Source: Gentiana macrophylla (Eukaryota; Streptophyta; Magnoliopsida; Gentianales; Gentianaceae). From it: a stretch of DNA of 64,000 nt. The notes under the pieces are model-generated. The model did no database searches. It was not told the DNA's origin and was given only the letters and a program-made list of their open reading frames with translations. The translations under genes and the position numbers were made by a program. This document shows positions 24,785 through 36,850 of this stretch, piece after piece (position 1 is the stretch's first letter; the number at the start of each line of letters is the position of its first letter). The stretch spans positions 1 through 64,000 of the forward strand of contig JAOBSW010000469.1 of the NCBI GenBank assembly GCA_026214975.1, given 5' to 3'.

Positions 24785-25250
24785 TGATTGCAAAAACTTC
24801 ATGTATGCACTTCTCTAGTTGAATATGAATTTAATTAATGATTTGTAATAAACAATGAACAAATGTTAAAAATTACAAAATTCATGTGTTAATTGGCATT
24901 TAGTCTAGTGGATTGAATATATTGGTAAAAATGAAAAATTTCCATTCCACCGGACGATTATGCTTTTCTAGGGATAAATACATTAAAAATAGACAAACTT
25001 TAGCGAATGGTGCTGCTACAGTTGGTGGCGAACTTTCTTTGGGAAAAAACTCGGCCCAACATACGCATATCATAAAACCTTCTTTCCGTGGCGTAATGAA
25101 AATAGAGTGGAAACATGAGTTGGCTTTTCTAGCCACTCTATTTTCATTACGAAGATGTATCACGTCAGGATCCGTTGCTCAAACCGAATCACGCCAACGT
25201 TATGGAAGTTCCTGGATCGTGTAAAATAAGATTAGTGCTACGGCGCTGAA
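24785..25250. other. Spacer with a 19 bp perfect inverted repeat
   Basis: No gene. CGTAATGAAAATAGAGTGG at 25092-25110 is perfectly complementary to 25133-25151, separated by 22 bp. Its origin (Copia-3 interior or Helitron) is unclear. No matching terminal duplication marks it as a standalone MITE. Confidence 0.7.
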
Positions 25251-27133
25251 GTAACCTTTGCTTTTGTTTTAGTGGATTTGTTTGGTTATGAATTTTATTA
25301 TATTAAAAAAAAATTGTTGATTATTTTAATGGGTTTGTTTGACAGTGGAATTGAAATCGTAAAATGTGACAAGGGTAATTTTGTCCTTTCAAGTGTCTTT
25401 TGTCATTTTTTTGTACCATTTTTCAATCCACTTGTCCTTTTTAACAATTTATTCTCAACTTTTGTCCTTTATAACAATTATCCATTTAATTTATACACTA
25501 TTATATATTTGTTATATCTTACTTGCTCCCCCCCCCCCTTAGTACGTCTATCTTTTTTTTCCCTTTTTTTTTATTTTATATATTCTCTTTTTCTCTTACA
25601 TATTATACCTAATTGACACTTCATCTTCTCCTACCCAATGCATGATCGTCTTGCCCACTTCCGCTCTGATCCTCCATTCCTCGATTGACACTGCTGTACT
25701 GTTCCTTACCTTGCCTTCTGCTATAAATTGACACTGATCGAAATATGGTGTCATTTTGCGTGTTTCAGCATACCCAAAAGCAAGGTATTTTTTCTACCTG
25801 CTTACCACTTTCTTTTCTCCACAGTGGATGGTCTCTCTTCTTTCCGTAATTAATAGACATTTTTCGTTCATTGTTTGATTCTCATCGAAATTTTTCTTAC
25901 CTTTTTTTCTGTGTCTCAGGGAGTATGTTGTTTGGAATTCTTCTTCGTAGCATTTGGTGCTCTATAACAGGTATGGTGTTCTCTCTCTTCTTTGTCTCTG
26001 TCTCTTGTGGGTGTTTTATTGGGATTTTAAGTAACTTTTCGGTCCAGATCAGTGTTGCATGTTCCACTTCTTTTGGTAGTTTGAATTGTATGTCGTTTTT
26101 TTGCCCTTATTTCTGGATTCTTTGCTCAACAAGTTGGTTGTAGAAAGCATATTCTTTATGTGATTCAAGTAGGACTTTGGGATAAGGTGCATTACCCATG
26201 GTGTTTACAAGGCAGAATTGATGTTGCGTGTTACAAACATATGGTTTTTTGGTGGTGCATGCTTTCTTTTTGCGCTTGGGATCTGTTTTCCTGTGTGTTG
26301 TCATTGCGGCTGTGAATTCACTATGGATAGGTGATAGAATGGTTATGTAATTTGGGTTTGGTGTCTTTCCAGTACTGCTTGATGTTGAGGCGGCAGGTTT
26401 CTGTCTTTCAGTAACTGCTGCCTTTCTTCTGGACTTGTTTATGCTTATATGGATGATTCTATTACTGCTATTTGGGTGTTTGGTTGATTAGTATTTGGAT
26501 TAGCAATGGTGTTTACAGGGCAGTATTTTGGTGGAGGAAATAAATGGTGCAAGTTAATAGTTGTTGTCTCTTTATCTTTTTCAAGGCTCAGCTTTCATTC
26601 ATGGATTTGCATGTGCATAGCGTCTCTTACGTTGCCTGATTTTCTGTGTTTGGGGTATGTTATGTGGGTTGGTTATGTGATAGTTTATTCTGTGGTTTGG
26701 GCTGTGTAATCTGCTTTATTTTTAGGGTGTCTGTGCTTTCTTTCATACGTGGACTGTTTCGGGTGACTTGTTTCGAGTGCTTATACGAAATAGGAAAACG
26801 TTAAGCTTTAATCAGGGAACTCACTGCACTTCCGGCCATGTTCCAACTCCTGGTGGTGAGTTTCACCTCCTAGGCAGTTGGTGGAAAAAATTGGCTTGTT
26901 TGCAATTGTTACACTAAATAGGAATGACATTACATTTGGAAAATGGAAATGAAACCAGGTTTCGCTGAAGAAAAACAGAAATAAAACACGTTACTTCTGA
27001 CCACTGTTTCTTAGTGATGGCCATTGGCTAGGTTGGTTGGGAAGGGCTGTAGCCCGGTGGGTAAGGTTTTTGCTGCATTATTGGCGCCTTCGTTGTTTGC
27101 GTTGGTGTCTTCTACCGATGCAAGTGCTGCTAG

Positions 27134-27439
27134 CTACGTTGCCCGGTCTTCGGCGGCAATGCATCTAAGGCGCCAAAGCTCCGACATCCTTAGACGGTCT
27201 TTCCTCACAATCTTCTGTGCTTTCAGATCCTTCGTAGTCTCCTCCAACTTATCTTCCGCTTTGTCTCTCTGTTTGGCAAGGCTCTTGGTAACCAAATATG
27301 GGTAGGAACCAATATTCTGGATGTCTTCCGGGTAGATGGGTCCGTCATCCATTCTGACAGGGATTGGTGGCCCGTAGGCTTCGTACTTCCCGTCATCAAT
27401 CTCGTATATGAGGACTGGGTATGCAGACTGAAAACTCAT
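27134..27439 (-). CDS. Unknown reading frame inside the Helitron, opposite strand
   Basis: A 101-codon minus-strand frame starts ATG at 27439. The N-terminal half is YPVLIYEIDDGKYEAYGPP and PVRMDDGPIYPEDIQNIG; the C-terminal half is highly charged and probably helical (KSLAKQRDKAEDKLEETTKD, LKAQKIVRKDRLRMSELWRL). After one TAG the frame stays open for about 33 more codons, so a longer ancestral protein is likely. No family is recognised. Being antisense to RepHel inside a Helitron, it could be a captured host gene fragment. Acidic-then-coiled-coil composition and the open frame argue against pure chance; expression is unknown. Confidence 0.4.
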   Translation of the reverse strand: MSFQSAYPVLIYEIDDGKYEAYGPPIPVRMDDGPIYPEDIQNIGSYPYLVTKSLAKQRDKAEDKLEETTKDLKAQKIVRKDRLRMSELWRLRCIAAEDRAT

Positions 27440-28064
27440 GTTTACCTACTGCAAAGTTGGCGGGTTCTTCTCCTGTTTGTGAGTTTTGCTGAATGTGGTT
27501 TGTGCCTGCAATGTGTTTGATGGCTTGGTGTTTTATACCCCCTTGAGCATTGGAATTTGAGAAGAGTGACTAACATTTTTGACCACTTTTTCCTTCAATA
27601 AATACACTGCCTGTTTCCAATAAGCCATGCTTACTGGCAGCTCTTATGTTTTTAATGTATATGTCTGTGTTTGTTGGTCTGAATTGTTTCTGATGCTTCC
27701 AATGTATATGTCTAACTTTATTTATGCATGCGTTGACCCACCAGAGTATGTGTTATTGTTAATACTGCACACTCCCTTCAGTTATGGCTTTCTGGACGTT
27801 CATGTATTGTTTTTTTTTTTTTTGCAGGTTTGTTTGTGTTATCGGTAACTCGTCTCACTAGTCCTACGTTTGATCTGCTTTGCAGATTGGCTAAGGTACT
27901 TTCCCTTTAAGTTTTTTCATTTCCTCACGCTGCCTTCTTGGTGTTTTGGAGTTCGTTTCAATTACAGTGACGTTTAACGGGGGGGTACGTTTCGGATAAA
28001 ACTCGGTTTGTTATTGCACAGATATTGTAACTTAATTAACACCAAATTCTGTTGCTGTAAATTA

Positions 28065-31000
28065 ATGGAAGAAGAACGACGTAACGAGAGAAATGAGAAA
28101 AGGCTTAAGGCGTATGCCAAAATGTATGCTGATAAGAAAAATTCTCAACTTAAGCGTCGGCGTCTGCTTTATGCTCAGAGAGCTGGCAAGAGTACCGAAA
28201 CGTCGACCGCAAATGAAAATATCCCCTCACATAATTTCGAAGGTCAACAACCTTCGAATATTCCCAATTTAGCCAGTTTGCCTATCGAATGTGAAGCAAT
28301 TGACCCTCAAATACCACCAATGGCAAATTCAACAGAAATTTTGGCCTAAAATGACATGCCTTCCTCATCTGGTGCTGCTTCTACCTGCCGTAGAGCGCAT
28401 ATAGACGAAGCTATGTACCCCTCAGCCAGGTTTAGGGATGACGTGCAGGATGAGGGGTCGTTGCCTCGTCGAGACTCTGCCAATAATTGGTCATCCGCTG
28501 CTACCTTGCATGCGGTCCCTGACTGCGGACATTGTTCGGCCAAGCGTTTCTACCGTGAACCTCTAGGCTTCTGTTGCTCTAAGGAGGAAGTTAGTATTAC
28601 CCCCTCGGAGATGCCATCTGCCTTGGCTGATCTGTTTACGGGTTCAAACCCTGAAAGCGTTGATTTCAAGAAGTACGTAAGAAGCTACAATAATAACCTT
28701 GCCTTCACTACATTCTCGGCCAAGAAAGATAAGGACCTTATGAAGAACCATAGGGGTGTTTACACATTCAAGGTGCAGGGTAAGATTCATCACTACTTAG
28801 GTTCATTTGAAAGAACCGGTGATGTGCCCTCCGCCCTTCAACTGTACTTCTACGATCCGGATACTCATCTTGAAGAACGGATGAAACTTTCAAAGCGCTT
28901 TTCTAAGGTCGTAATGAGGAAATTGATTGAAATCCTATCTCAGAATCCATATGTTAAATTCCTAAGACAAGTGAAAGATCTTGAATCTCTTGACAACTAC
29001 CAAATTTGTCTTGTCACCTGTCCTACACTTGATCAACGTGTTTATAATGAGCCAACCTGTAATGACGTATCTGCAATCATATCCTCCGAGAGTGAGGAAC
29101 AATTTAACCCTACTTGCCATATCCAAATCTACGAAAAAATGCTTTTCCCCATAGGATATGCCACTACTTTGGTTGTTATGACGGTTTACAATATCCTATT
29201 CTCTTCCCCCGTGGAGATGTGGGATGGCACAGTGGCATTCAAAAGCTTCCACCGAATAAAAGGAAACGAAATTACTGGTGCAAAGCACCTTTGGAAGGTC
29301 TAACCAATGCTGTTCAAGATGCTGAGCAGTTGATACGTGAAGAAGAATGAGGTATTTTGTATTAATTTACTGGTCCTTCTTCTCCTACCATCCTCTCTTC
29401 CACATGTAACTTTGGCTTACTTTAACAGCTGCTCGCGGAGGTGCAAGAAAACGAAATACTGTCTCCTACCGTCAGTATTATTGTTATAAGCTACAGATGC
29501 GAGCCAATGATCGGTCAATGCTGTTACACACGGGAAGACTGCTGCAGCAGTACATTGTGGACATGTTTGTAAAGGTTGACACGTCTAGGTTAGAATATCT
29601 TGAGAAACAACAGAAGGAGATCCGTACGGATTGTTTACAGGGTTTACTTGACAGCATTGCGTCTGGGTGCACGTCCACTTCTGAGGTTGGGCGTAAGATC
29701 ATTCTCCCTCCTTCATTTATAGGAGGACCGTGAGACATGAAGAAGAGGTATATGGATGCAATGTGTCTTGTCCAAAATTTTGGAAAGCCCGATTTCTTCC
29801 TAACCATGACATGTAACTCTGCATGGCCTGAAATCACAGAGCATTTACTCCCAGGTGAATTACCCCAAAACCGGCCTGACTTACTTTCCCGAGTTTTCAA
29901 GGCCAAGTTGGAAATGCTGAAAACCGAACTTCTGAAAGACCATATATTTGGCTTGCCAATTGCATGCATATACTCGATTGAGTTTTAGAAACAAGGCTTA
30001 CCTGACGCACATGTCCTCCTCATTGTTGATAGAGACTCAAAACCGCTGAACCATGATGCCTATGATCGTTACATCAGCGCTGAGCTACCTGACCCTGTGA
30101 GGTATCCGCACTTACATTCTTTGGTTCTGAAGCACATGGTACATGGCCCTTGTGGTCCTTTAAACCCCAGATGCCCATGTATGCGAGACAACAAATGCAA
30201 AAACAAGTACCCTAAAGAGTTTACGCAGTACATGATGCACGGGTCCAACAGTTACCCACACTACAGACGTCGTGATACTGGCATTAATGTTCGTGTGAGG
30301 GGCCATGAAATCGACAACCGTTGGATAGTTCCCTACAATCCGTACTTGCTGCAGAAGTACGATTGCCACATCAACGTGGAGATATGTTCCACTATCAAAC
30401 TTGTGAAGTATATCTACAAATACATTTACAAAGGTCCTGACAAAATTGCTTTTCACATGTCCATGCCCGCTTCCGAAAATGAGATTCGTGAATACCAACA
30501 AGGAAGATGGGTTGGGCCACCGTAGGCGGCATGGCGTTTATTCTCGTTTGATTTGTTTGAAATGCACCCGGCAGTCATACCCTTGCAACTCCAGCTCCCT
30601 GATAACTATCTTGTGTCTTTCTCCATGAATCAGGACCTAAACAGTATCGTCACAAACAATTTCTTGTCCCGAACAATGCTCACTCAGTTCTTCCAGATGA
30701 ACAAAACTAATTCCACAGCCATGAATTTGAAGCTTCTTTACAAAGATTTCCCCAGACACTTTGTCTGGGATTCATTTGGTCGGATTGTTTCTGTTAGCCC
30801 AACTGAAGGTGAATGATACTACTTGCGTATGCTGCTCAACCATGTTAGAGGTCCAACTTCATTCGATGATCTCTTGACCGTAGGTTACCTGTATTCTACG
30901 TTTATTGAATCAGCTCTGTGAAGAAATCTATTGACCAAGGATTATGATCTCGATAAATGCCTTGAGGAAGCTTCCATGTATCAAATGCCGAGACAACTAC

Positions 31001-32718
31001 GTCATCTTTTTGCGTCGATTTTGGTCTTCTGCTCACCTTCGGATCCACGTAAACTGTGGGAAAAGTACACGGAGCCTTTGTGTGACGACTACCTACGGGG
31101 AATACTTTGCTCCTCGCATATTAGTGACGCTCGAATGAAGGCATTATCTGACATAGCTGTAATGCTTGATGACATGGGAAAGAAGCTAGAGGACTACATG
31201 TTGGGGCCGGAAGCTGAAGCAGTTGCTCGACGGGGTACCGTTACCAGAGAAATGGCGTTTGAGAAAAGCCTAACAGTGGATGAGAGTGATCTTCTGAATG
31301 TCCACAGTCTTAATGAACAGCAACAATATGCTTTTGACCAGATAATGGCAAAGGTGACGTCCAACGAACCAGCTGCATTCTTCATTGATGGTCCTGGAGG
31401 AACCGGAAAAACCTTCCTGTACAGGGCTATCTTGGCAACGATTCGGTCGAAAGGACATATCGCTTTGGCCACAGCAAGCTCGGGTGTTGCAGCATGTGTA
31501 CTTCCTGGAGGTCGAACTGCACATTCACGGTTCAAGTTGCCGTTACAAGAAGAAGAGAAAAAAATAGCGAACGTTAGTAAACAATCTATGACTGCAGCAT
31601 TGTTGAGGGAAGCCAAGGTCATCATATGGGATGAGGCTCCTATGGCTCATAGAGAATCAATAGAGGCTTTCTCTGAAATGCTTAAAGATATAACTGTGAC
31701 CAATAGCCCGTTTGGAAATAAGATCGGTGTTTTTGAAGGCGACTTCCGACAGGTCCTTCCGGTAGTCACCAACGCAGGTAGATAAGAACAGCTAGATGCT
31801 ACCTTAATCAGCTCGGCGTTATGGCCTGTGCTTCGGAAAATACGTTTGACACAGAACATGAGGGCTATTGCAGACCCTGCCTTCACCGAGTATTTGTTAC
31901 GAATAGGGGACGGCACGGAACCTGAGGACGAGGATGGAAGCGTTGAGCTACCCATCAACATGCTCATTCCTTTTAACGACAAGGAAACCTCATTGAAATG
32001 GTTAATTCAGTTTGTATACCCGGAAATCGAGGCTTTCGCAAAACAGCATCACACAGTTATGAATAGTGCTTCACTAGCCCCAACCAATGAGTGTGTGGAG
32101 GACATAAACGATGCGATGTTGGAATAGATGCATGGTGAAGTCACTACTTACATCAGTAGTGACGTTGCCATCGACCGTTATCACCAAGCAGATTACGAAG
32201 ACTTCCTCAATTCACTTACCCCAAGCAGCCTTCCTCCTCATGAGCTAATGTTAAAGGTAAACTGCCCCGTAATGTTGCTACGCAACCTAAATCCTGTGCA
32301 AGGGTTGTGTAACGGGACGCAGTTATTATGTAAGGAATTGAAATCCTATACAATTGTTGCTGAAATAGCAACCGGGCCCTACGCAGGACAACAGACCATC
32401 TTACACAAAATTCCTCTACAGACTTCCAACATAGATAAATGTGACATTCCCTTTAAACGATATCAATTTCCAATACGCTTGTGCTTTGCAATGACTATTA
32501 ATAAAGCACAAGGTCAAACATTAGACCATGTGGGCATATATTTACGGGAACCCGTCTTCTCCCACGGGCAGCTATGCATGGCCCTTTCCAGAGCACGAAA
32601 ATCTTCAGCCATAAAAGTACTGATAGCGCCACCAACTTTTTCCGAAAATTCCCGTAAAAACACTACCAAAAATATAGTATACCGTGAAATCCTTAGGAGG
32701 GTTCAGGAAGATGGTTGA
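28065..32718 (+). pseudogene. RepHel: Helitron replicase-helicase
   Basis: The frame starts MEEERRNERNEKRLKAY at 28065. An N-terminal zinc-type region (CGHCSAKRF, 28527) leads into the Helitron N domain and Rep (29400-30530) with KPDFFLTMTCNSAWPEI, a GLPDAHVLL HUH motif (29992-30018) and KYIYKYIYKGPD with the two catalytic-type tyrosines. A PIF1-type helicase follows (30931-32718): Walker A GPGGTGKT at 31390, Walker B IIWDEAPM at 31621, GDFRQVLPV, NPVQGLCNGT, MTINKAQGQT and LCMALSRA. The enzyme nicks and unwinds DNA for rolling-circle transposition. Stops at 28347, 29731, 29986, 30523, 30814, 30919, 31783 and 32125, a frameshift near 29140 and the Asp in place of the first HUH His make it inactive. 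Bases 29350-29430 may be an intron. Confidence 0.9.
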
Positions 32719-32839
32719 ATAACAAACATACTTAAAATGTGAATATGTAAATAAACGGCAAGATACAATGTACATAGGCCTATACTCATACTATGTCATA
32801 TATTTTTCATGTCCACAATAGTTAACAGCTAAGATCCTG

Positions 32840-35083
32840 ATGGCAAGACTACTGCATATTGATGACATTACTCCTAACACGGAGAATTGGCGGGTGAAGG
32901 ACTTCATCCTTCAGAAAAGCAATGTGTATACCAATGAAACCGGTAGACGACTACAGAAGCTGTTGCTACAAGATGAACAGGTATATCAACGAACAGTTTC
33001 CCTGAGTTTTGTTTTTTAAATTATTTCATACATTTCCTCTGAAAAATTACAACTTCATATGTGTAATGTCTGTACCCACTCGAAAATGAGCAGGGAAAGA
33101 AGATAGAAGGCGTCATCTGGAATACCAACATTGAACTACTGGAGAGTAATTTGACACCATTCTGTACGTACATCATCGGAGGTGCTGATGTTGATCCACT
33201 CAAAGAAGAGTACAAACATAACTCTCCAGGTCAGGAATACTAGTGGGTACTTTCAAGAACGACTTTCATACGTCCAGTAAAAGATCACAACCAAAGGATC
33301 GCCTGCCCACCAATTCAATGCACTCCCTTTGCAGCTCTTCGTTCACACGTTAACTCGGGATCCTCAGTAGGTACGTAGCATTTACTCCAAAAAAAAATGT
33401 AGAGCAACGTTGTCATGAAATATGTAAATGTTTGTCTCTTGAGTAGCAGTAGTAACAAAGACACTCAGCCAAACATGTTGCATACGCTGATTTGTTTTGC
33501 AGACATACTAGCCGTTGTTGTTGATGTGAAAGAAACGCGTTACGTGCCAGTTAGATCAAAGTTGATACCTTTGCGTGAATGCACCGTTATACAGAATGAG
33601 AAAGAAACCTCTCATTACCTTCCACCCACACACCTCCAAATATTATTTTGGGAGCCAAATTAGTCACATATTCATCTGCCACTTCACAGCCACATATCTA
33701 ACGTTACCCTCGTGTGAACTGCGCAGTTGAGACCCGATATGATCACTCTGTGGGGAGATTATGGCCACAGACAAGGGGCTGAGCTTTTCAAGTTAAGAAA
33801 GGAACTGCCCATCGTCCTTTGCAAAGGGCAAAAAGCCTCACTGTTTTCTGGTAAGCGTACAGATACAGGCCCGTGTGACTAAAAAAGGAAATGTAATGCT
33901 TAATTGTAGGCCTAAATCATTTTTCTTGGTTCAGGTGTCTCATTGTCCACATTGCATTTCTCGTTTGTTGCGCTGGAACCTGATATTGCAGAGGTGAAGG
34001 CACTGAGATCATGGTATACTCTTTTAACAAATTCATTCCACCATGTTTAAATAGACACTACTTTTCTTTGAATATCGTCTTACACTCCCACCTAATCATC
34101 TCAACTACCATGCTCAACCTCTTTGAAACAAAACAAAAGGGTCAACGATAACACAGATCTCATCAAAAAGGCTGCTGGGGCACACGTGCAGAACTACCTG
34201 CAAACTGTCTCGAATAAAATAGATACCGTCGAGATTACACCGTTATCAAAGATACATCCAGATAGCAAGGTCAGCAATTAGAGACAACAATTCGACCACA
34301 GTCCTAACAAGTAATACTGCTCATAAATGAATGGTATATAATGCGCGTTTTGAACATTGTAACAGGTTATCCATGCAGAGGTCACACTAGCCATCACCGA
34401 CGTGGATCAAAAATTGTGCTACACCGTATGAACAAAATGCTACGGAACACAAAAAGCGATGCCAGATGAGCTGTTCAACTGCACTTCTTGTAGAGAATAT
34501 TTCAACGCATTATCACGGTACTAAACCCCTTCCCCACAAACGTTTATACGCCTTAACGCATGTGTTTCTTTATATCGCTCAACCGCATGTTCACCTAAAG
34601 ACCGACTTTGCCTAATCTCTTCATATGTGCATTCTTTACTCAACAGCTGCAAGGTCGTCGTCGAACTTACTGACCCATCAAGGACAATCAACGCCACTTT
34701 TTTTGACAAATGCACAGCAAGGCTTTTAAGCACATCGCCTGAAGACCTTCACAAAAAGGACAAGCAGGTACTGACAACTAGAAACCTACTGCAATTACAC
34801 CGGGAGACCAGAATACTCTCATATTGAATGTTTTTTTATGATGCAAATGCATGCAACAACGAAACTGCTCCTGGATATAGATGAGCAGCTTGACTCCAAA
34901 AAACTCATAATGGAGATAAAGGGAACTAAAAAGAATTTCAATGACAAGATCACCCGCTACACAGTGCTAGATTGGATTGAGAAAGACCAGGCCTCAGACT
35001 CTATTAATGAAGAAGGACAAATGTCTAGCCAAACTACGGTGGATTCCGGTAAGTCTAAAACCCCAAATTGTCATCAGCCTTAA
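32840..35083 (+). pseudogene. RPA70-like single-stranded DNA-binding protein of the Helitron
   Basis: ATG at 32840 starts MARLLHIDDITPNTENWRV, the opening of the plant RPA1/OB-fold family. At least seven exons follow, split by short introns with GT/AG ends: donor at 32982 (CAG|GTATATC), acceptor at about 33093 (GAGCAG). Recognisable pieces are EGVIWNTNIELLESNL (33106), DILAVVVDVKETRYVPV (33503), MITLWGDYGHRQGAELF (33738), GVSLSTLHFSFVALEPD (33936) and a C-terminal OB fold with a zinc-ribbon FNCTSCREYF (34473). In plants, autonomous Helitrons commonly carry such a gene, presumed to coat single-stranded intermediates. In-frame stops near 33241 and 34429 show decay. Exact exon borders are approximate. 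Confidence 0.8.
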
Positions 35084-36067
35084 GTTGTGGAACAAAGCAG
35101 AAATAAATGACGACATGATATCACAGGGGTCACCACTATTTCCGACAAAGGCAGGCGTCCGAAGGAGATGGAGTCCACAACACAAGGCTCTGACACCGAA
35201 CATAACGACAGCTCAAACTCTTCCACTCCGCAGAAGAAGAAACCGAAGACTGGCTCCGAAGCAGCTCTCATGTAAGGAAAGAGGAGCACAAGAGCATACT
35301 GCAGACCTGCCCAGTACTACTGTTTTTTGATGATTTTAGGACCTGTAACACTTTGTCCACAGTGTAACTGCAAAAACAAGACTCCTGCCTTTTGATGCTC
35401 TGGGTACCTCCAACATTTTGTCCAACTTGTAAACAGTTTATCACTTCGGATTGTCTACATAAAACTACTTCTGTACAATTATGTAAAATTTGTTTGACAA
35501 ATCCTCTGACGGACTGTCTGGATTCCACCATAAGGGTCCAGCTAGATTTGCCTTATTTCAATCTGGTTTTGTATGTCCAGGCTTGCCATATGGAAAAATA
35601 TATGAAAATTTTCACTTTCTGTTGCTTTTATTTTTACGTATTCATATATGAAAAATTAATTCAGGTATGTACTTTGTGTAAATACATATGAACAATTTAT
35701 ATTTCCTCTTCAGGGCCCAAATTAATAAGAACCACAGTTAGGTAGCAGCATTTATTCAACCTTTCCACAAAAGAAAACAAATACAAACCAACATATAACA
35801 CAAACGCCACGAAAAAAATACTATGTGCATTGACTACAATTTCCACAGCCAATAACCTTCAAACTTTCAACCATTTTAACACATTAAACAACCTATATTA
35901 TGCCTCTTTTTTTTAATTCATACGATTCTTTTTTATCACAACAATAACAGCTACTTCCTCCCTCCTGAACACGAACAAAAACAAAGATCCGTAGCCCCAA
36001 ATAGCACATTTCGCACCCAACGTAACAACCAAGTAGGGCAACACTGTGCAAGAAACGGTAACGCCCA
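35084..36067. other. Helitron 3' non-coding region
   Basis: No supported gene. It includes a partly repeated pair, ACCTGTAACACTTTGTCCA (35341-35359) and ACCTCCAACATTTTGTCCA (35406-35424), about 65 bp apart. The candidate Helitron terminus CTAG follows at 36068. Confidence 0.5.
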
Positions 36068-36091
36068 CTAGTTTATATAAATTGGTATGTG

Positions 36092-36109
36092 GGTGCTTAT
36101 GTAAGCACC
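36092..36109. repeat. Perfect short hairpin GGTGCTTA-TG-TAAGCACC
   Basis: An 18 bp perfect palindrome with a 2 bp centre, 20 bp beyond the candidate Helitron end. It could be a Helitron terminal hairpin if the true end lies further right, but no CTRR follows at the usual 10-12 bp distance (the text there is ATTGTAGT). Confidence 0.6.
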
Positions 36110-36144
36110 TTAATGATTGTAGTGACAAATTATTGTTAAGATAT

Positions 36145-36146
<2 letters not shown>

Positions 36147-36207
<61 letters not shown>
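36147..36207. repeat. (AT)n microsatellite
   Basis: About 60 bp of uninterrupted AT dinucleotide just right of the presumed Helitron end. The following 36208-36590 is AT-rich and unassigned, presumably Copia-3 interior. Confidence 0.97.
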
Positions 36208-36210
<3 letters not shown>

Positions 36211-36589
36211 TTGTTATATTCATATTAATTATGAATTTTCTTTTAGTATTGTGATGTACATTTCAAGATGTAAAGATGAGGTTGTTGATGCGTTTAAGTC
36301 GATAATAAAAAGGGTAATCAATTCATGGTGATCAAGATGGAAAAGTGTGATGCAAGGTTTAATAAATTTTGTTCTGGTACAAACAACATTCATCAAATCA
36401 TTGCATTACACTTACCTTAATCAAACAAACTTATGAAATGATGATTAACTTTAAAAGTTTACCCAAAACCTGTGGGGGAAAAATATTTTCTTGACTAAAA
36501 ATTCATCAGATTCTTGGAAATGTAGGGGTGATTGGTAAAAGAATATTTACCTAAGTAAAATCAGGTAACAAAAACAAGAAATGGAAAGG

Positions 36590-36850
36590 AAGTTGAATTA
36601 CTTTAGAATTCCTTGGAATGATATTGCAAGTGGCTCAAAATCTATCAATCCTATTAGCATGCAATAGTCGGCCAGTGACAGAACAAGCACACAGTAGAAC
36701 AATGGTAAGTTACGATTCATACATCGTAGACACAATACCATTCAACAATAGATCTCTAATGGTTTGATTTCATCGATTGTATAAAGTGGAAGGAGAATCT
36801 TGCAGATCCGCATATAGAAAAGGTTTAGCTAGAGATCGGGTGTCAATTTT
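36590..36850 (+). pseudogene. Copia-3 RNase H C-terminal remnant
   Basis: In shifting frames the translation reads NYFRIPWNDI, NPISM, NNGK, FIHRRHNTIQQ, ISNGLISS and KWKENLADPHIEK. This matches the end of a Tork-type copia RNase H, where the order is PISIHCDSQ, NGKSRHI(K/R)RRHNT, then K-NLADPLTK. The purine tract TTGGGGGAT at 37431-37439 and the 3' LTR follow after about 580 bp of 3' untranslated sequence with no gene. It is too broken to function. Confidence 0.72.

Larger units (their letters stand above)
25250..36071 (+). mobile_element. Autonomous-type Helitron with RepHel and RPA-like genes (decayed)
   Basis: A plus-strand RepHel remnant followed by an intron-containing RPA-like gene defines a plant Helitron (rolling-circle DNA transposon). 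It lies between the gag and RNase H remnants of Copia-3. The left end is not recognised; 25250 is approximate. A candidate 3' end is CTAG at 36068-36071 followed by T, as Helitrons end CTRR and insert between A and T, but no convincing hairpin sits just before it. The 5' 2.8 kb (25250-28060) is T-rich, with a C run at 25528-25538, a TATA-like GCTATAAATTG near 25720 and a minus-strand reading frame at 27134-27439. Confidence 0.75.

Noticed and set aside
25272..25616. 114-codon Phe/Leu/Tyr-rich frame resembling a membrane protein
   Set aside because: Result of T-rich sequence with a C run; no family features.
36092..36109. GGTGCTTA-TG-TAAGCACC hairpin as the Helitron 3' terminal hairpin
   Set aside because: No CTRR terminus follows at the usual distance; the CTAG candidate lies before it, so I left the end uncertain.
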